This document shows positions 1 through 11,522 of a stretch of DNA of 64,000 bases, one piece after another. The position numbers and the translations under genes are program-made. Positions within the stretch are counted from its first letter, which is position 1. Each line of letters starts with the position of its first letter. The notes under the pieces were generated by a model. It saw only the letters and a list, made by a program, of their open reading frames with translations, made no database searches and was not told the DNA's origin. The stretch is from Saccopteryx bilineata (Eukaryota > Chordata > Mammalia > Chiroptera > Emballonuridae), in assembly GCF_036850765.1 (NCBI RefSeq), contig NC_089490.1, positions 98,506,074-98,570,073 of the forward strand, given 5' to 3'.

Positions 1-984
1 ACACAACGCCAAAGGAGGTGATTTGGTAAATTATCCGGGTCCTTTTCTTTTTTCTGAGTAGAAATATTAAAATCATAAGTCAACAAAATTTTAATACTTG
101 CAAAACACCTACACATATTTTTACTTTATTTTTCTCATTTCGTGTTATTTTTAATGATTTCTGCTCTTCTTCGTATTTTGTTCTAACTCAATGTCCTCCA
201 AGATCAATAACAGACTTCTATCATAGTGATAATTCCTTTGGTAGCAGCTAGACTTACAACGTAAAAGAGCAGTTCTCAATTCTGTGATGAATTTTTGCAA
301 TTAATATTTTGTGCTCAAATAGTAAACATCTGAATTTCATACTAATCATTGAAATAAAAAACATCTGAATTATACTTAATGCATGACAGCAGATTCAGTG
401 TTATTTCTATACTAACATAACACCAATAATGAATGGGACAGAAGAGTGGATTTACAGCTTGAGTTAGCCATTGCTCATAATTCTCAGTCTCTCTCATCTA
501 TAGTTACTTACGGCTTTCCATATGTGAAATTATGCTGTCATGCGAGTCATAGCAGAAACAAAATTGAAATCTCTAGAAACTAATGCTCAATAAAACCTTT
601 CTGTGTCTAGTACTATTCAGAGAGTAATGGGAGGCCTAGATTTATCAAAAGAAAGCAATGGGCTAAAAATACATATATCAAGACACACTGGTCTACCATT
701 TAACACAGACAAGAGTTGTCACACTCTGGTGTGCGTTTTAGGAAATGGGTGAGGTTACAAACACAGTCCTGGGTATGCTGCATCTATAGGAATGGTCTAG
801 GAAGATTTCAATAGAAAAAAAAAAATAAGTAGAGGAAGGGAGGAGTTATTTCTGTACTAGACAAAGAACAGTAAATTAAGGCTATTGTTCCTTTTACTCC
901 AAAGAAAAACTGGAAAGACCCTGCATATTCACCTGTAGAAAGAAAGTTAACACGATACGATCTTTAATTAAAAAAAAAAATTTT
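1..984. other. AT-rich non-coding sequence
   Basis: No gene, RNA gene or clearly recognisable repeat was found here. The stretch is AT-rich with stops in all frames and no splice-flanked open frame. It is probably intronic or intergenic DNA with repeats too old to recognise by eye. Confidence 0.5.
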
Positions 985-1008
985 AATGTACTAATTTCAG
1001 CGAGAGAA

Positions 1009-1348
1009 GAAGGGGGAGAGGGAGAGGGAGAGGGAGAGGGAGAGGGAGAGGGAGAGGGAGAGGGAGAGGGAGAGGGAGAGGGAGAGGGAGAGGGAGAGGG
1101 AGAGGGAGAGGGAGAGGGAGAGGGAGAGGGAGAGGGAGAGGGAGAGGGAGAGGGAGAGGGAGAGGGAGAGGGAGAGGGAGAGGGAGAGGGAGAGGGAGAG
1201 GGAGAGGGAGAGGGAGAGGGAGAGGGAGAGGGAGAGGGAGAGGGAGAGGGAGAGGGAGAGGGAGAGGGAGAGGGAGAGGGAGAGGGAGAGGGAGAGGGAG
1301 AGGGAGAGGGAGAGGGAGAGGGAGAGGGAGAGGGAGAGGGAGAGGGAG
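1009..1348. repeat. (GGGAGA)n hexanucleotide microsatellite, about 55 units
   Basis: The hexamer GGGAGA (CCCTCT on the other strand) runs almost without interruption for about 340 bp. It abuts a reversed tRNA-SINE head at 1349-1456 and lies where the CT-rich middle of that SINE should be, so it probably grew from the SINE's own CTCTCCC tract. The purity implies a recent and probably length-variable array. A long Leu-Pro frame read through it on the minus strand is a by-product. Confidence 0.95.
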
Positions 1349-1456
1349 GAACACCAAGCTGTTCCTGTATGTGCCCTGACTAGGAATCAAACTGGTGACC
1401 CCTAGGCCTCAGGACAATGCTCTGAACAACCGAGCTACGAGCTATCTGGCCAGGGT
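1349..1456 (-). mobile_element. tRNA-derived SINE head (short 'CAGGGCACATA' type, type C)
   Basis: Read on the minus strand this begins CCCTGGCCAGATAGCTCG and carries a B-box-like GTTTGATTCC followed by AGTCAGGGCACATACAGG. That is the tRNA-like head shared by the bat SINEs of this window. The CT-rich part has been replaced by the GGGAGA array to its left. I saw no clear target duplication. Confidence 0.75.
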
Positions 1457-1479
1457 GAGAGGACACCATCTTTAGATGT

Positions 1480-2395
1480 GGCTACATGTTACCATGCAAT
1501 TTTATGGTTACACGGCAGGCAGTTACACAGACAGGAGCAGAACAAAAATGGGTCGGGTATAGAAGGCCAGCCACCAGGGTAGAAAGCCCCAGGTGCCTAG
1601 CAAAGGGCAAATCTGTGACCTCACCCTCAGGGTGACCTTTCCTCCCTAAGCATATCACTGGTCATGTGGTTTAGAACCCCTGACCTTTCATTTCACTAGT
1701 CATTCAGTTTGGACCCTCCCCTGACCTTTCCTGCCTTGGCATGTTGCTAGCCATGCACACTAGATCCTCTTAGAGAAGGAATGAGCAATGGGGCTGGAGA
1801 ACAGCCATTAAGTATTATGTCCCTAAGACAATGAGGTTCTGAACTGCATGAAATACAGCTAGGCCTCAGTTGTTTCAGCTCCAGGCCCAGAACAGCAAAA
1901 CTAGACAAACAAGGCCAAGGCTAACATGAGGACCAGCTGTATTGACTAATAACCCCCTGCTCTAACCAATCAGATACTACCCTTGATCTTAGCCAAAGGT
2001 CCCAGAAGTGATGCACTAACCAATCAGTAAAGACCATGACCCTGAATGAACAGCTGGAAAGTTGATGAGTATTCTATCAGGATTCTCCCGAGACCTCCAG
2101 ATAAATACGCTCAAGACAGAGAACCTAATAGGGCTCTATAAAGTACACCTGCACCTCTCTTCACCCCCTTCTCTCCCTCAGGCATGTTTTCCTTGCTTCT
2201 CTCTCCTTAGTATCAAGAGCTCTTCTTTTGCCTCTGTAACTTGTTCCCTGATCACACAGAGCCCAGCTGACTCACTTCTTCTACCTCTGTACCTTTCCAA
2301 ATTGTCTCTTATAGTTTGAGTCTTGATTCTGAATTTGTTCTTAGCCAGAACTCAAGTACTGAGGTCTAATCGATGGCAACTGTTACTGTTCTTGA
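1480..2395 (+). mobile_element. probable solo LTR of a class I (gamma-type) endogenous retrovirus
   Basis: The organisation is that of an ERV1 LTR: two CTAACCAATCAG CCAAT boxes (near 1,972 and 2,018), a TATA-like TATAAAGT (2,137-2,144), then a pyrimidine-rich stretch and a downstream region with TTGCCTCTGTAACTTG. No gag, pol or env sequence adjoins it, so it would be a solo LTR. The ends are approximate because I found no matching 4-6 bp duplication. It could be some other promoter-bearing repeat. Confidence 0.45.
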
Positions 2396-2674
2396 AGCCA
2401 AAGTTAGAAGTTAGGAAATGATTGGAATTGTTCCTTCTTTCAAAGGAAATGAGAGGTTATCCTCAGGTCAGGATCTTCCAATGTGGCTCTTGATTTAAAC
2501 TGTGTTAACTTGCTGTGCTCCAGGATGGAAGCAATTATGACCAGATCAATGTGCTCTGCAGCTGGTTAATCAGCTGCCCCAGAGTAGGCAGCCAGGAAAA
2601 AGCTCTGGGGCCCTCTCTGGGCATCATGCCCCGTAAGATTCTGCTTCAGGCCAACCCTTTCGCTACTAATTCTT

Positions 2675-3069
2675 TTTTCTTTCTTTCTTTTTTTTTTTTT
2701 TTTTTTTGTATTTTTCCGAAGCTGGAAATGGGGAGGCAGTCAGACAGACTCTGCATGCGCCCCACCGGGATCCACCTGGCATGCCCACCAGGGGGCGATG
2801 CTCTGCCCATCTGGGGCATCGCTCTGTTGTGACCAGAGCCATTCTAGCGCCTGAGGCAGAGGCCATGGAGCCATCCTCAGCGCCTGGGCCATCTTTGCTC
2901 CAATGGAGCCTCGGCTGCAGGAGGGGAAGAGAGAGACAGAGAGGAAAGAGAGGGGGAGGGGTCTGGAGAAGCAGATGGGCGCTTCTCCTGTGTGCCCTGG
3001 CCAGGAATTGAACCTGGGACTCCTGCACGCCAGGCCGACGCTCTACCACTGAGCCAACAGGCCAGGGCC
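2675..3069 (-). mobile_element. Rhin-1-type SINE
   Basis: A full-length antisense copy. It starts with a T-run and GTATTTTTCCGAAGCTGG, has the GC-rich body and ends with the tRNA-like head reading GGCCCTGGCCTGTTGGCTC on the minus strand. A perfect 10-bp target duplication, ACTAATTCTT, flanks it at 2665-2674 and 3070-3079. Short open frames in both directions are incidental. Confidence 0.92.
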
Positions 3070-3547
3070 ACTAATTCTTAAAAGTTGAAATGTTCCGTTC
3101 CACATTTTAGCCTAACATTTACTAGAAAATGAAATATTCTGACACCTATATATGAAACCATTTTACTGACTCATGAGTCTGCCTTAGAAACATCAGCTGA
3201 TTCCTTGGAAGAAGAAATTTAAAAGAAACTGTTTTTAAAAGAGGGCAAACAAGGCTAGAAAGGATCATAAGAGAGTCCAAAAGTTAGTTAACTACAAAGT
3301 CTTCTTAAAGGAAATGGCCTGAATACAAAATGTATGAGTTCCTCACATAAACCAGGTGCCAGTACACGCCACAATTTCTTATGCATTTCTTTAAAGAAAA
3401 GGTAAAATTTGAAAACACCTATAAAGAGCTGAATGCCAAACTCTCCTAGATTTGTATGACCTTTCCGGGATTTTAGTTGTCTTCCTTACATCTAACTCCA
3501 TAAGATTTTTTTAGCAATCCTTCTTTACTGAATCTTCCCAAAGTTTT

Positions 3548-3753
3548 TTTTTTTAGTTTATTTTTTTTTTAATTTTTATTTTATTTATTCATTTTAGAGA
3601 GGAGAGAGAGAGGGAGAGAGAGAGACAGAGGGGAGGAGCTGGAAGCATCAACTCCCATATGTGCCTTGACCAGGCAAGCCCAGGGTTTTGAACCGGCGAC
3701 CTCAGCATTTCCAGGTCGACGCTTTATCCACTGCGCCACCACAGGTCAGGCCT
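3548..3753 (-). mobile_element. tRNA-derived bat SINE, 'CCTGACCTGTGGTGGCGCAG' type (type B)
   Basis: An antisense copy about 205 bp long with the head GCCTGACCTGTGGTGGCGCA, a GGCTTGCCTGGTCAAGGCACA segment, a CT-rich run and an AATAAATAAAAT tail. The duplication CTTCCCAAAGTTTT at 3534-3547 and 3754-3767 is exact, which marks a fairly recent insertion. Confidence 0.92.
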
Positions 3754-3767
3754 CTTCCCAAAGTTTT

Positions 3768-4490
3768 AACAAGAATAACTCTCCTTCTGCACCGATATTT
3801 TATTGGTTAGGTAATATTTAATTAAATTATGTAATTACAATAACAAAACTGGTATACAACAACTGGTTGGAAAGGTCAAACTAAAGAAAAGCCTACCATC
3901 CATCAGTTAGTATTAAACATGCCATGGCTATCAATCAGTAGTCTTACAGAGAGAATGAAGAGCACAAACTAATTAGAGCTTCTACTATACCTCATTTGCC
4001 TTTCTTAAATCCTATACACAGTAGTCTCTGCAAGCACCAACCCTGTCTTAAAAATACTTGAAATATGAAACAGATTTCTTAACTATAGTACAGTTTAGCA
4101 GATAATTTGAATTTTCCCTTCACAATACATGGACTGCTGATGGACTGTGATAAAAGCTCTAAGCAATTTTAATTAATATTCTCACACTGGAAAAAAGTTA
4201 AACAAAAAGATAACAGAAAAAGACAAACTCAGCTCACCTCTGTGACTGTGGTGATTTCTTTTTAAAAAAATAAGCCTAAATTTTATTACAAAAAAGTATT
4301 TTCTTATTTAATTCTTATACTAAATACCTTATAAAGTATGTGGTAACAGTTAAGATTTGATGATTATCTTCCATAGATATTAAAAATAAATATATATTAT
4401 AGAATTTGATCTGTTGCTAGAAAATCAATTTGTTTTTATGCTTTGGGACAAAGTTTATAGTAAGCTCCTAGCAACTTAAGTACATACTAC
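3768..4490. other. AT-rich non-coding sequence
   Basis: No coding signal or recognisable repeat. Stops are frequent in all frames. Confidence 0.4.
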
Positions 4491-4492
4491 TA

Positions 4493-4832
4493 CTATATTT
4501 CCCCATGTATAAGACGCACCTCATTTCTAAAAATTTGGGGTCTAAAAAACTGGATGTGTCTTATACAGTGGTTGTAGTTTTTTACTTGCATTTCCTGCTT
4601 TTTTTGTGCTTGTTTTTGCACTCATTGTTGAAGACAGTGACTCATTATCAGACACAGATGAGGACAAGCTAATGGATGGGAATTTTGACAGTGATGAGGA
4701 GTTATATGAATTTTATGATGAATAAACTTGAATTCAATAACTTCATGTAACACATTTTTTTTCTCAAATTTTGGGCCCCAGAATTAAGGTACATCTTATT
4801 TACGGGAGCGTCTTATACATGGGGAAATACAG
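4493..4832 (+). mobile_element. non-autonomous pogo/Tc2-like DNA transposon with a transposase C-terminal remnant
   Basis: About 27-bp inverted ends (left CTATATTTCCCCATGTATAA; right end the complement with a few changes) are bordered by TA on both sides (4491-4492 and 4833-4834). The internal frame 4627-4725 ends in an acidic peptide, VEDSDSLSDTDEDKLMDG followed by about 14 residues and a stop. An acidic C-terminus is typical of pogo/Tigger/Tc2-class transposases, so this looks like an internally deleted autonomous parent that kept both ends and the end of the gene. The family name is not certain. Confidence 0.75.
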
Positions 4833-4834
4833 TA

Positions 4835-5583
4835 TATGACTGCTTTCATAATAGCAGGCTGAAAATCTGATAAAAATACAAGTATTAGGGATGCAAACAA
4901 TCAACAGGAAAGAAAACCTAATGGTACTCAACAAGGCTCTCCAAAACTATGAGTAGTAAGATATAGTAAAAATGGGTATAAATTCATTATTACTGAATTC
5001 CAGAATGTATTTTACTCTAATCAACATTACTCATATATTGAGAGGAATGAAAAACTATCATTTAATTACAGAGAGTGAGATTGTTCAATTTAATAAAGTT
5101 TCTAAGGTTTTAAAATGCTTCTCATGGAGTCCAATAGATCCTCCCCACTTTTTGTAGTTTCAACTCTTTCCAAAAATATGAGTTCTTTTACCAAGGAGAA
5201 AAACCTTTTTTTTTTTTTTTTTTTTTGACACATTTGATTTTTTTACCTAGAAATTTTTAAATGGCAGCATAAGTCTCTTGATTTAAGCATATCACTACAA
5301 TTAAACTTTTTCTGGAACCCTAATGTGTACTTACCTTCTGTGTACACATTTCACTAAGCATTATCTTTCACAGCTGGTGGTGACTAAGTGACAGAAAAAG
5401 GAGGGTAGGGAAGAAAAATCAGAGGGAAGAGAACAGCTCCAAGGCTATCCAGAGCAGAAGATACTGAGGAGTAGATTCAAAAAATGGAATTCTATGAGTT
5501 ACTACAGCTTAACAGAAACAGCCTAAAACTATCCAGTTGAGAGGGGAAGATCAAGGACAGGATTAGGATCCAATTTCATTTTG
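4835..5583. other. AT-rich non-coding sequence
   Basis: Nothing recognisable apart from a 20-base T-run near 5,207-5,226, which may be the tail of a degraded retroposon. Confidence 0.4.
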
Positions 5584-5591
5584 CTCTAAAG

Positions 5592-5987
5592 CAGAGGTTC
5601 TCCTTGTGTGGTCCACAGAACCTTTGCAGAAGGGTCCCGAAGTCAAAACTATTTTTATAATAATACTAAGAAGTTATTTGCCTTTTCACTTTCCTCTCAT
5701 GAGAGTACAGTGGAGTTTTCCAGACACTGCAGTGCACAGAATATTGCAACAGACTGACATGTAAAAACTGATGTGAGAAATCCAGCTGTCTTCTTATTAA
5801 GCTAGACATTAAAGAGATTTGCAAATAGGTAAAACAATGCTACTCTTCTCACCATATTTCTTTCAAAATATCTATAGTTATTTTTCATTTAAAAGTATTT
5901 GTTAATTTTTACTACTTGTTATTCTTAAATAAGTTATTTTTAAGACTATAAAGAGGTCCTCTGTCCAAAAAGGCTGAAAAGCCACTA
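5592..5987 (+). mobile_element. non-autonomous hAT (Charlie-like) DNA transposon
   Basis: A perfect 8-bp duplication CTCTAAAG (5584-5591 and 5988-5995) frames a 396-bp AT-rich element. It starts CAGAGGTTCTCCTTGTG and ends with a CCACT-type hAT terminus. The 8-bp duplication and the CAGNGGTTCTC start define the superfamily. No transposase frame remains. It is probably a MER/Charlie-type element, subfamily unknown. Confidence 0.8.
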
Positions 5988-6133
5988 CTCTAAAGCCATC
6001 CTTCAAACAATCCTCAAATCTAACATCTGGTCTTCTTGGTTCATACACCAAAATTAAGTGAGCTATGCAAATGAAAAGTTCCTGAGTTTCAACACATAAA
6101 CTCAAGGACAGAAACATTTAAAAAAAATTTTAC

Positions 6134-6290
6134 GCCCTTGCCAGATAACTCAGTTGGTATGAGTGTCATCCTAAAGCACAGAGATTGCTGGCTCAATCCC
6201 CAGTCAGGGCACATACAGGAAAGGATTAATGTTCCTGTCTCTCTCTCCCTTCCTCTCTTGATAATATCAATAAGTAAAATTTTAAGATAA
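6134..6290 (+). mobile_element. short tRNA-derived SINE, type C
   Basis: The head GCCCTTGCCAGATAACTCAG, a B-box-like CTCAATCCCC, then CAGTCAGGGCACATACAGGA, a CT-rich run and an AATAAGTAAAATTTTAA tail. It is an older, diverged relative of the copies at 11,523 and 22,062. Confidence 0.82.
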
Positions 6291-6568
6291 CCAAAAAACT
6301 TTGTCCTTCCCTAAACCCATCACATCACTTAACCCAAAAAATTGTTATCAATACATCAAGCCAAATTATTTCTCATTGTGTATTTCTAAACTAACACTAT
6401 ACTTTATTCCTAAATTACATAAAACATTCTACTATACCACATCACCTCAAAATGAACTAAAGAGGAATGTCAATCTACAAAACTGAAAGGATCACACTTC
6501 AGCACATGGTGGCCCATGATAACTCCAGTGATGTAAAGATATCCTGTGAGGCTCAGCTAATTATTCAT

Positions 6569-6743
6569 TTTTTGTTTTAATTTAATTTTTATTTTTTATT
6601 ATTCACTTTAGAGAAAGGGTGGGGGAGAGGAGCAAGAAGCTTCAACTCCCATATGTGCCTTGACTGGGCAAGCCTAGGGTTTCAAACCAGTGTTCTCAGT
6701 GTTCCAGGTCAACGCTTTATCCACTGCACCACCACAGGTCAGG
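6569..6743 (-). mobile_element. tRNA-derived bat SINE, type B
   Basis: An antisense copy with AT-rich tail on the left and the head GCCTGACCTGTGGTGGTGCA at the right end. It is several percent diverged from the copy at 3548-3753. The flanks resemble ATTCAYT but no clean duplication is left. Confidence 0.82.
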
Positions 6744-6745
6744 CT

Positions 6746-7342
6746 CATTCACTCTTTTAACTACCTCCTACCTCCAACAATAAGAAATTTAAAAAGCATT
6801 TTAGATAGATATTTAAAAGGTCACATTCTCATAGCTACTGTAAGAATGAAACTTCAATTCCCTTCAAAAATAATCTAATCCTATATCACATGACACATTT
6901 TCAGTTATGAGCAAATAAAGGATTACGCATTATGCACTGTCTTTCATGTTTTTAAAATACAAGTCTCACAAAATCTACTTTCTAAATATTCGTGCAGGTT
7001 TACATTGAGAATGTTCTTAGCACACGTGGCACATGGAGAATATAAATTTGCTCTTCATGTTTAGAGAAAGTAAGTATGTAGGCAACCTTCTAGACTTTCA
7101 CTCCAGTAGACCTCTGAACTGTACAACTGAATATGCTATTTTGTCATTCTGTAATTTATGACAATAATAGTTTGCCACATTAAAAAAAAACTAACACTTT
7201 ATCAAAAGCTTTCATAACACAAATTTGGATGGCGGCCAATTTTTCCCTGGCAACATGGGACAACTTTTGGCAACATGTTAAAAATGCCAGCACTCATCTA
7301 CCTTCTGATACTGTTTTTATTTGGGTTAGGGAAGGGCTGTTT
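6746..7342. other. AT-rich non-coding sequence
   Basis: No coding exon or repeat could be recognised here. Confidence 0.4.
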
Positions 7343-7360
7343 AAGAAAAAGAAAATCACT

Positions 7361-7660
7361 GTAGCCTGACCAGGTGGTGGCGCAGTGGATAGAGCGTCGG
7401 ACTGGGATGCAGAGGGCCCAGGCCTGAAACTCTGAGGTTGCCAGCTTGAGCGTAGGCTCATGTGGTTTGAGCAAGGCTCACTAGCTTGAGCTCAAGGTCA
7501 CTGGCTTAAGCAAGAGGTCACTCAGTCTACTATAGCCCCCCTGTCAAGGCACATATGAGAAAGTAGTCAATGAATAACTAAGGTGCCGCAATGAAGAACT
7601 GTTGTTTCTCATCTCTCTCCCTTCCTGTCTGTCCCTCTCTGTCCCTGTCACAAAAAAAAA
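7361..7660 (+). mobile_element. tRNA-derived bat SINE, long 'CCTGACCAGGTGGTGGCGCA' type (type A)
   Basis: Sense copy of about 300 bp: the head CCTGACCAGGTGGTGGCGCA, repeated GCTTGAGC/GGTCACTGGCTT modules, GGCACATATGAGAAAGTAGT, a CATCTCTCTCCC run and an A-tail. The 18-bp duplication AAGAAAAAGAAAATCACT (7343-7360 and 7661-7678) is perfect, so the boundaries are secure. Confidence 0.93.
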
Positions 7661-7679
7661 AAGAAAAAGAAAATCACTC

Positions 7680-8540
7680 TTAAAAAGTGGTCAGTTAGTT
7701 TTGAAGATCTGGAAATATTCCCACAGAAAATGTCTTCTAGAGCTGAATCATTTATCAGTTTACCTAAAATATGTTACACTATCATCACCTTCAGAAAAGC
7801 CCTCTTGCAATTTTGAAGGAGAAAAAAAAAAATTAATCCTTTTCCACATTATTGGCTAAATGGAAAATTAGAAATGGCTCACATACCAATCTAAGAGGGA
7901 AGGGGGCATAACAATGAGCCTATTAACAAATCCACTTAATTGACTTTTATAAGATCTACAGTAGAAGACAAGGTATAAGATTTCAATCAAAAGATTAAGA
8001 AAATGTGTGCCTGACTAAACTTCATAGCCACACTGGTTTTTTCAAATTTTTTCACTTTTACTTCTAGGATTTCCTATTCAGCTGATTCCTTATTTAGGAA
8101 AACTTGGCATATTAGAAATAGAAAAATTTAAGTACTAAATTAGATTAACACAAAGAAAAAAGAGGGTAAAATGTGAATACACACTACAAATGACAAACTT
8201 TAAAAAAAAATATTCAAGCGTTTCCTATGATAGAGAAAAGTATTTTAAAAGAATAATACCTGAATTACCCAGAATTCTGACAAACAAGATACTGTTCTGT
8301 GATCTGAATGTCTCCCTTAAGTGGAATTAAGTGGATTCTAATTAATCAAAGATTGAGTATGTGGGCCTAGAGTCTCTCTCTTTGCTTTATTACTACTATC
8401 TGTTCACTCTTAATCCTCAGAAGCTAAGGTAATATATTCCTATATTTAATTAACACCTATGGTGAAATGCTAATTACACACAACTTTAGAACTGGTTGAT
8501 AAAGAATTTACAGCACATGGAAGATTCATTTGATATAGCC
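7680..8540. other. AT-rich non-coding sequence
   Basis: No gene or clear repeat could be seen. Confidence 0.4.
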
Positions 8541-8745
8541 AAAATTGAGAGTGAGCCTAACACAGGTACAAATCCTGGTTCTTTCATATATACATTGGGG
8601 AGAGTGAGAAGTATGACTTTGAGAGAGCCAACAGTATCTTTTCTCTTTGAAAGAGACAAAACAATACCTCAAACTAAAGTGAGATCTAAATTAGAATGTA
8701 TGTACTATACCTAGCACACTGAATGCATTCAACAAATGTTACTTC
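8541..8745 (+). mobile_element. MIR SINE fragment
   Basis: Diverged MIR core: ACAAATCCTGGTTCTTTCA, a degenerate 'splicing/leader' middle, then TACCTAGCACACTGAATGCA and TTCAACAAATGTTACTTC, which match the GTGCCTGGCACATAGTAAGTGC...AATAAATGTT end of MIR. Confidence 0.55.
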
Positions 8746-9189
8746 TACTGGACAGTTCCAAACTGTGAACAGCAAATATATGTACTGTATATAAAATTGA
8801 AGACTACATGCCACTGACCTTTCCTCAATCACAATAAAAATGAGAGTAAATAAGTTTTATGGAGTAATGTGGGAACAAGTCGGTAAAATTACTTCTAAGA
8901 AAATATTCTTAATTTCATATAACAATCTCGCAAACAGAATTTCCTACTAGGCAATTCTTATGTGAAGAATGTCATGAAAGACTGAATAGCTCTATAAATA
9001 CCCTATATTTTGTACATGCACAGAACCATTGAGTGAAAATCAACATTAAAGCCAATAGATCTTTCTCTACCTAGGCATATAAGGCCTTTGTGTTCTAAAC
9101 CTACTACTACTTTTCAGCCACATCTCCAGTAATCATATATTCCTGGTTTTCTTCCAGCCACTCTGGCCACTCTTTCGCTGGTTTATTCA

Positions 9190-9395
9190 CAAACACACAC
9201 ACACTCTCTCTTTCTCTCTCTCTCTCCCCCCCCTCTCTCTCTCACACACACACATATACACATGGGGGGGGGGGAGAAAGGGTGTGGGGAGGAGAAGGGA
9301 TGGGGGAGAGAGATGGGAGAGGTTAAGGGGGGGGAGGGGAAAGAGGTTAGGAGGGGAGAGAGGTAGGGAGGGGGCAGAGACAGAGACAAAGAGAC
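9190..9395. repeat. compound simple repeat: (CA)n, (CT)n, poly-G and GGGGAGA-rich tract
   Basis: CA runs, CT runs, a run of about ten G and a purine-rich GGGGAGA/GAGGTAGG stretch follow one another. The right half is a one-strand purine tract of about 130 bp. Frames read across it are low-complexity artefacts. Confidence 0.9.
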
Positions 9396-9399
9396 AGAC

Positions 9400-10003
9400 A
9401 CCAGTCAGTATACCTGTTAAAAGTACTAGATAGAACTCTTAAAGCCCAAGTATTTTTCTTCTCACTCTATTTTCCTCCTTTGGCAAACTCACCTAGGTAC
9501 ATGAATTCAATCTAAACAACTCCCAAATTTCTATTTCTGACCCTTTGTAACTCTTTTTCTGAGCTGCAGATGCCTGTATCCAACCAACTGCCTATTTGGG
9601 TATCTCAGACTCCTTAATTATCAAAGCTAAGATTCATTCTTTAGGGGAAAAAATTCAATGTCAAACTGCTTACATCAAGAGAATGTACTGTCTGTGTAGA
9701 CGGGCCTAAGAATTAGACTTCTCAATAATACATTTTCAGGTTTACTGTGGTACTGAAAGGGCACTGAGAACTGAAACAGTCTGCACCCAGGGTTTACATC
9801 TACGTTAACATCACTATTCAGCTGTCTTCAACAACATGGCTCTACTATTCCAGGAAACCGTTGCCCAGGCAGATAAGAGTTGCAAATAACTTCATTGTTC
9901 ATTCCAGGAACTTCCCCAAAAAACCCATATAAACCAACATCAACTTTTCAATAAATAGCAGTAAATGACTGTTCACTTTCCAAGACTTTGAAAATCTCAC
10001 CTC
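9400..10003. other. AT-rich non-coding sequence
   Basis: Nothing recognisable as coding, RNA or repeat. Confidence 0.4.
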
Positions 10004-10018
10004 AAAACCATTGATTTG

Positions 10019-10370
10019 GGCCCTGGCCAGTTTGCTCAGTGGTAAAGCATCAGCCCAGCGTGTGGATGTCCTGGGTTCGATTCCTGGTCAGGGCACACAG
10101 GAGAAGCGACCATCTGCTTCTTCACCCCTCCTCCTTCTCTCTCTCTCTCCTCCTCCTGTAGCCATGACTTGATTGGTTCAAGCAAGCTGGCCCCAGGAGG
10201 TGCTCCCTGGCCTCTGCCTCAGGCACTAAAAACATGGCTCAGTTGAGCAATGCCCCAGATGGGCAGAGCATCACTCCCTAGTGGGCTTGCTGGGTGGATC
10301 CCAGTCAGGGTGCATGTGGGAGTCTGTCTCTCTGCCTCCCTTCCTCTCACTAAAAAAAAAGAAAAGAAAG
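10019..10370 (+). mobile_element. Rhin-1-type SINE, older copy
   Basis: Sense copy: the head GGGCCCTGGCCAGTTTGCTC, a B-box-like GGGTTCGATTCC, CAGGGCACACAGGAGAAGCG, a CT-rich region, GGGCAGAGCATCACTCCCTA and a purine tail. Many CpG sites have decayed compared with the copies at 34,503 or 41,883. The duplication AAAACCATTGMTTTG starts at 10,004 and 10,371. Confidence 0.88.
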
Positions 10371-10379
10371 AAAACCATT

Positions 10380-11125
10380 GCTTTGCTATGTCTATCAATC
10401 CTAAACTATGATCTCATGGCCATTACTAATTCTAATCAAGCTCCTGCATTGTAGTATCTGCCTTAAAGACTCCAAATCCTCAATAAATGTCCCAACTTTG
10501 CTCTCTCTTCCTACTTTGCTATTCTTTCATCCATACACAAACACATACACACACACCCTTCACCCAACAGAGCCTATCAACTCTGTAAAGCTGGTATTTT
10601 CCTTACTATGCTAAGCAATAAGCTCATCGGGTTATTTTTGGTGGTATTTTCCAGGAACCAACATTCCACAGCAAACCACATATTTTCCCAAATGTTTGGT
10701 AGAATTCATTCAGCACTACCAGTTTCATCACAAGTAGTGTGAGGAAAAAATTAATATCTTTATAAAAAGTTATAAGAAATCTTCACCAAACATTAGGCAG
10801 CATCCACTGACGCTATTGGTTCCAGATTCGTAATGAGTAATAACATCAGAGGGGCCATTAATCAGTGAGAGGTGCTAGCTAAGGAAGATGGGAGATAAAT
10901 TACAGACAAGTTTACTAATCTAAGCAGTAATCTTAGGAGAAATAGGATAGGGGGAAATTGAATTGATCTATGAATAATCCACAACACTAATAATTAGAAG
11001 AAAAAAGTACTGTTAAATATACTTTAAGTTAGTTAATGAAAAAAACTTTAAAGTTTTCATTACTATAAAATTATTTGTAAACCATGATTTGAAATTAAGA
11101 CATGATATGCTGAAAACATTTTCTA
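10380..11125. other. AT-rich non-coding sequence
   Basis: No supported feature. Confidence 0.4.
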
Positions 11126-11141
11126 GAAAGTTAAGACTTCT

Positions 11142-11513
11142 CTCTGCTTGACCAGGTGGTGGCGCAGTGGATAGAGCATCGGAATGGGATGCAGAGGACC
11201 CAGGTTCAAGACCCCGAGGTCACCAGCTTGAGCGCGGGCTCATCAGATTAGAGCAAAGCTCGCTAGCTTGGACCCAAGGTCGCTGGCTCGAGTAAGGGGT
11301 TACTCGGTCTGCTGAAGGCCCGCGGTCAAGGCACATATAAGAAAGCAATCAATAAACAACTAAGGTGTCGCTTCGAAAAACTGATAATTGATGCTTCTCA
11401 TCTCTCTCCGTTCCTGTCTGTCTGTCCCTATCTATCCCTCTCTCTGACTCTTTATGTCTCTGTAAAAAAAAAAATTAGTTAAATTAAAAAAAAAGTCTTT
11501 ATTAAAAAAAAAA
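11142..11513 (+). mobile_element. tRNA-derived bat SINE, type A
   Basis: Sense copy with the head GCTTGACCAGGTGGTGGCGC, GGCTCGAGTAAGGGGTTACT and GGCCCGCGGTCAAGGCACAT, a CT-rich part and a long A-rich tail with a TTAGTTAAATT interruption. AAGACTTCT occurs on both sides (11133-11141 and 11514-11522). It sits at the left border of the type C element that follows. Confidence 0.85.
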
Positions 11514-11522
11514 AAGACTTCT

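Noticed and set aside
983..1390. 135-codon Leu-Pro repeat frame on the minus strand
   Set aside because: It is the translation of the GGGAGA/CCCTCT microsatellite. No promoter, homology or conserved flank supports a protein.
9183..9401. 72-codon minus-strand frame rich in Ser and Pro
   Set aside because: It translates a compound simple repeat and has no independent support.
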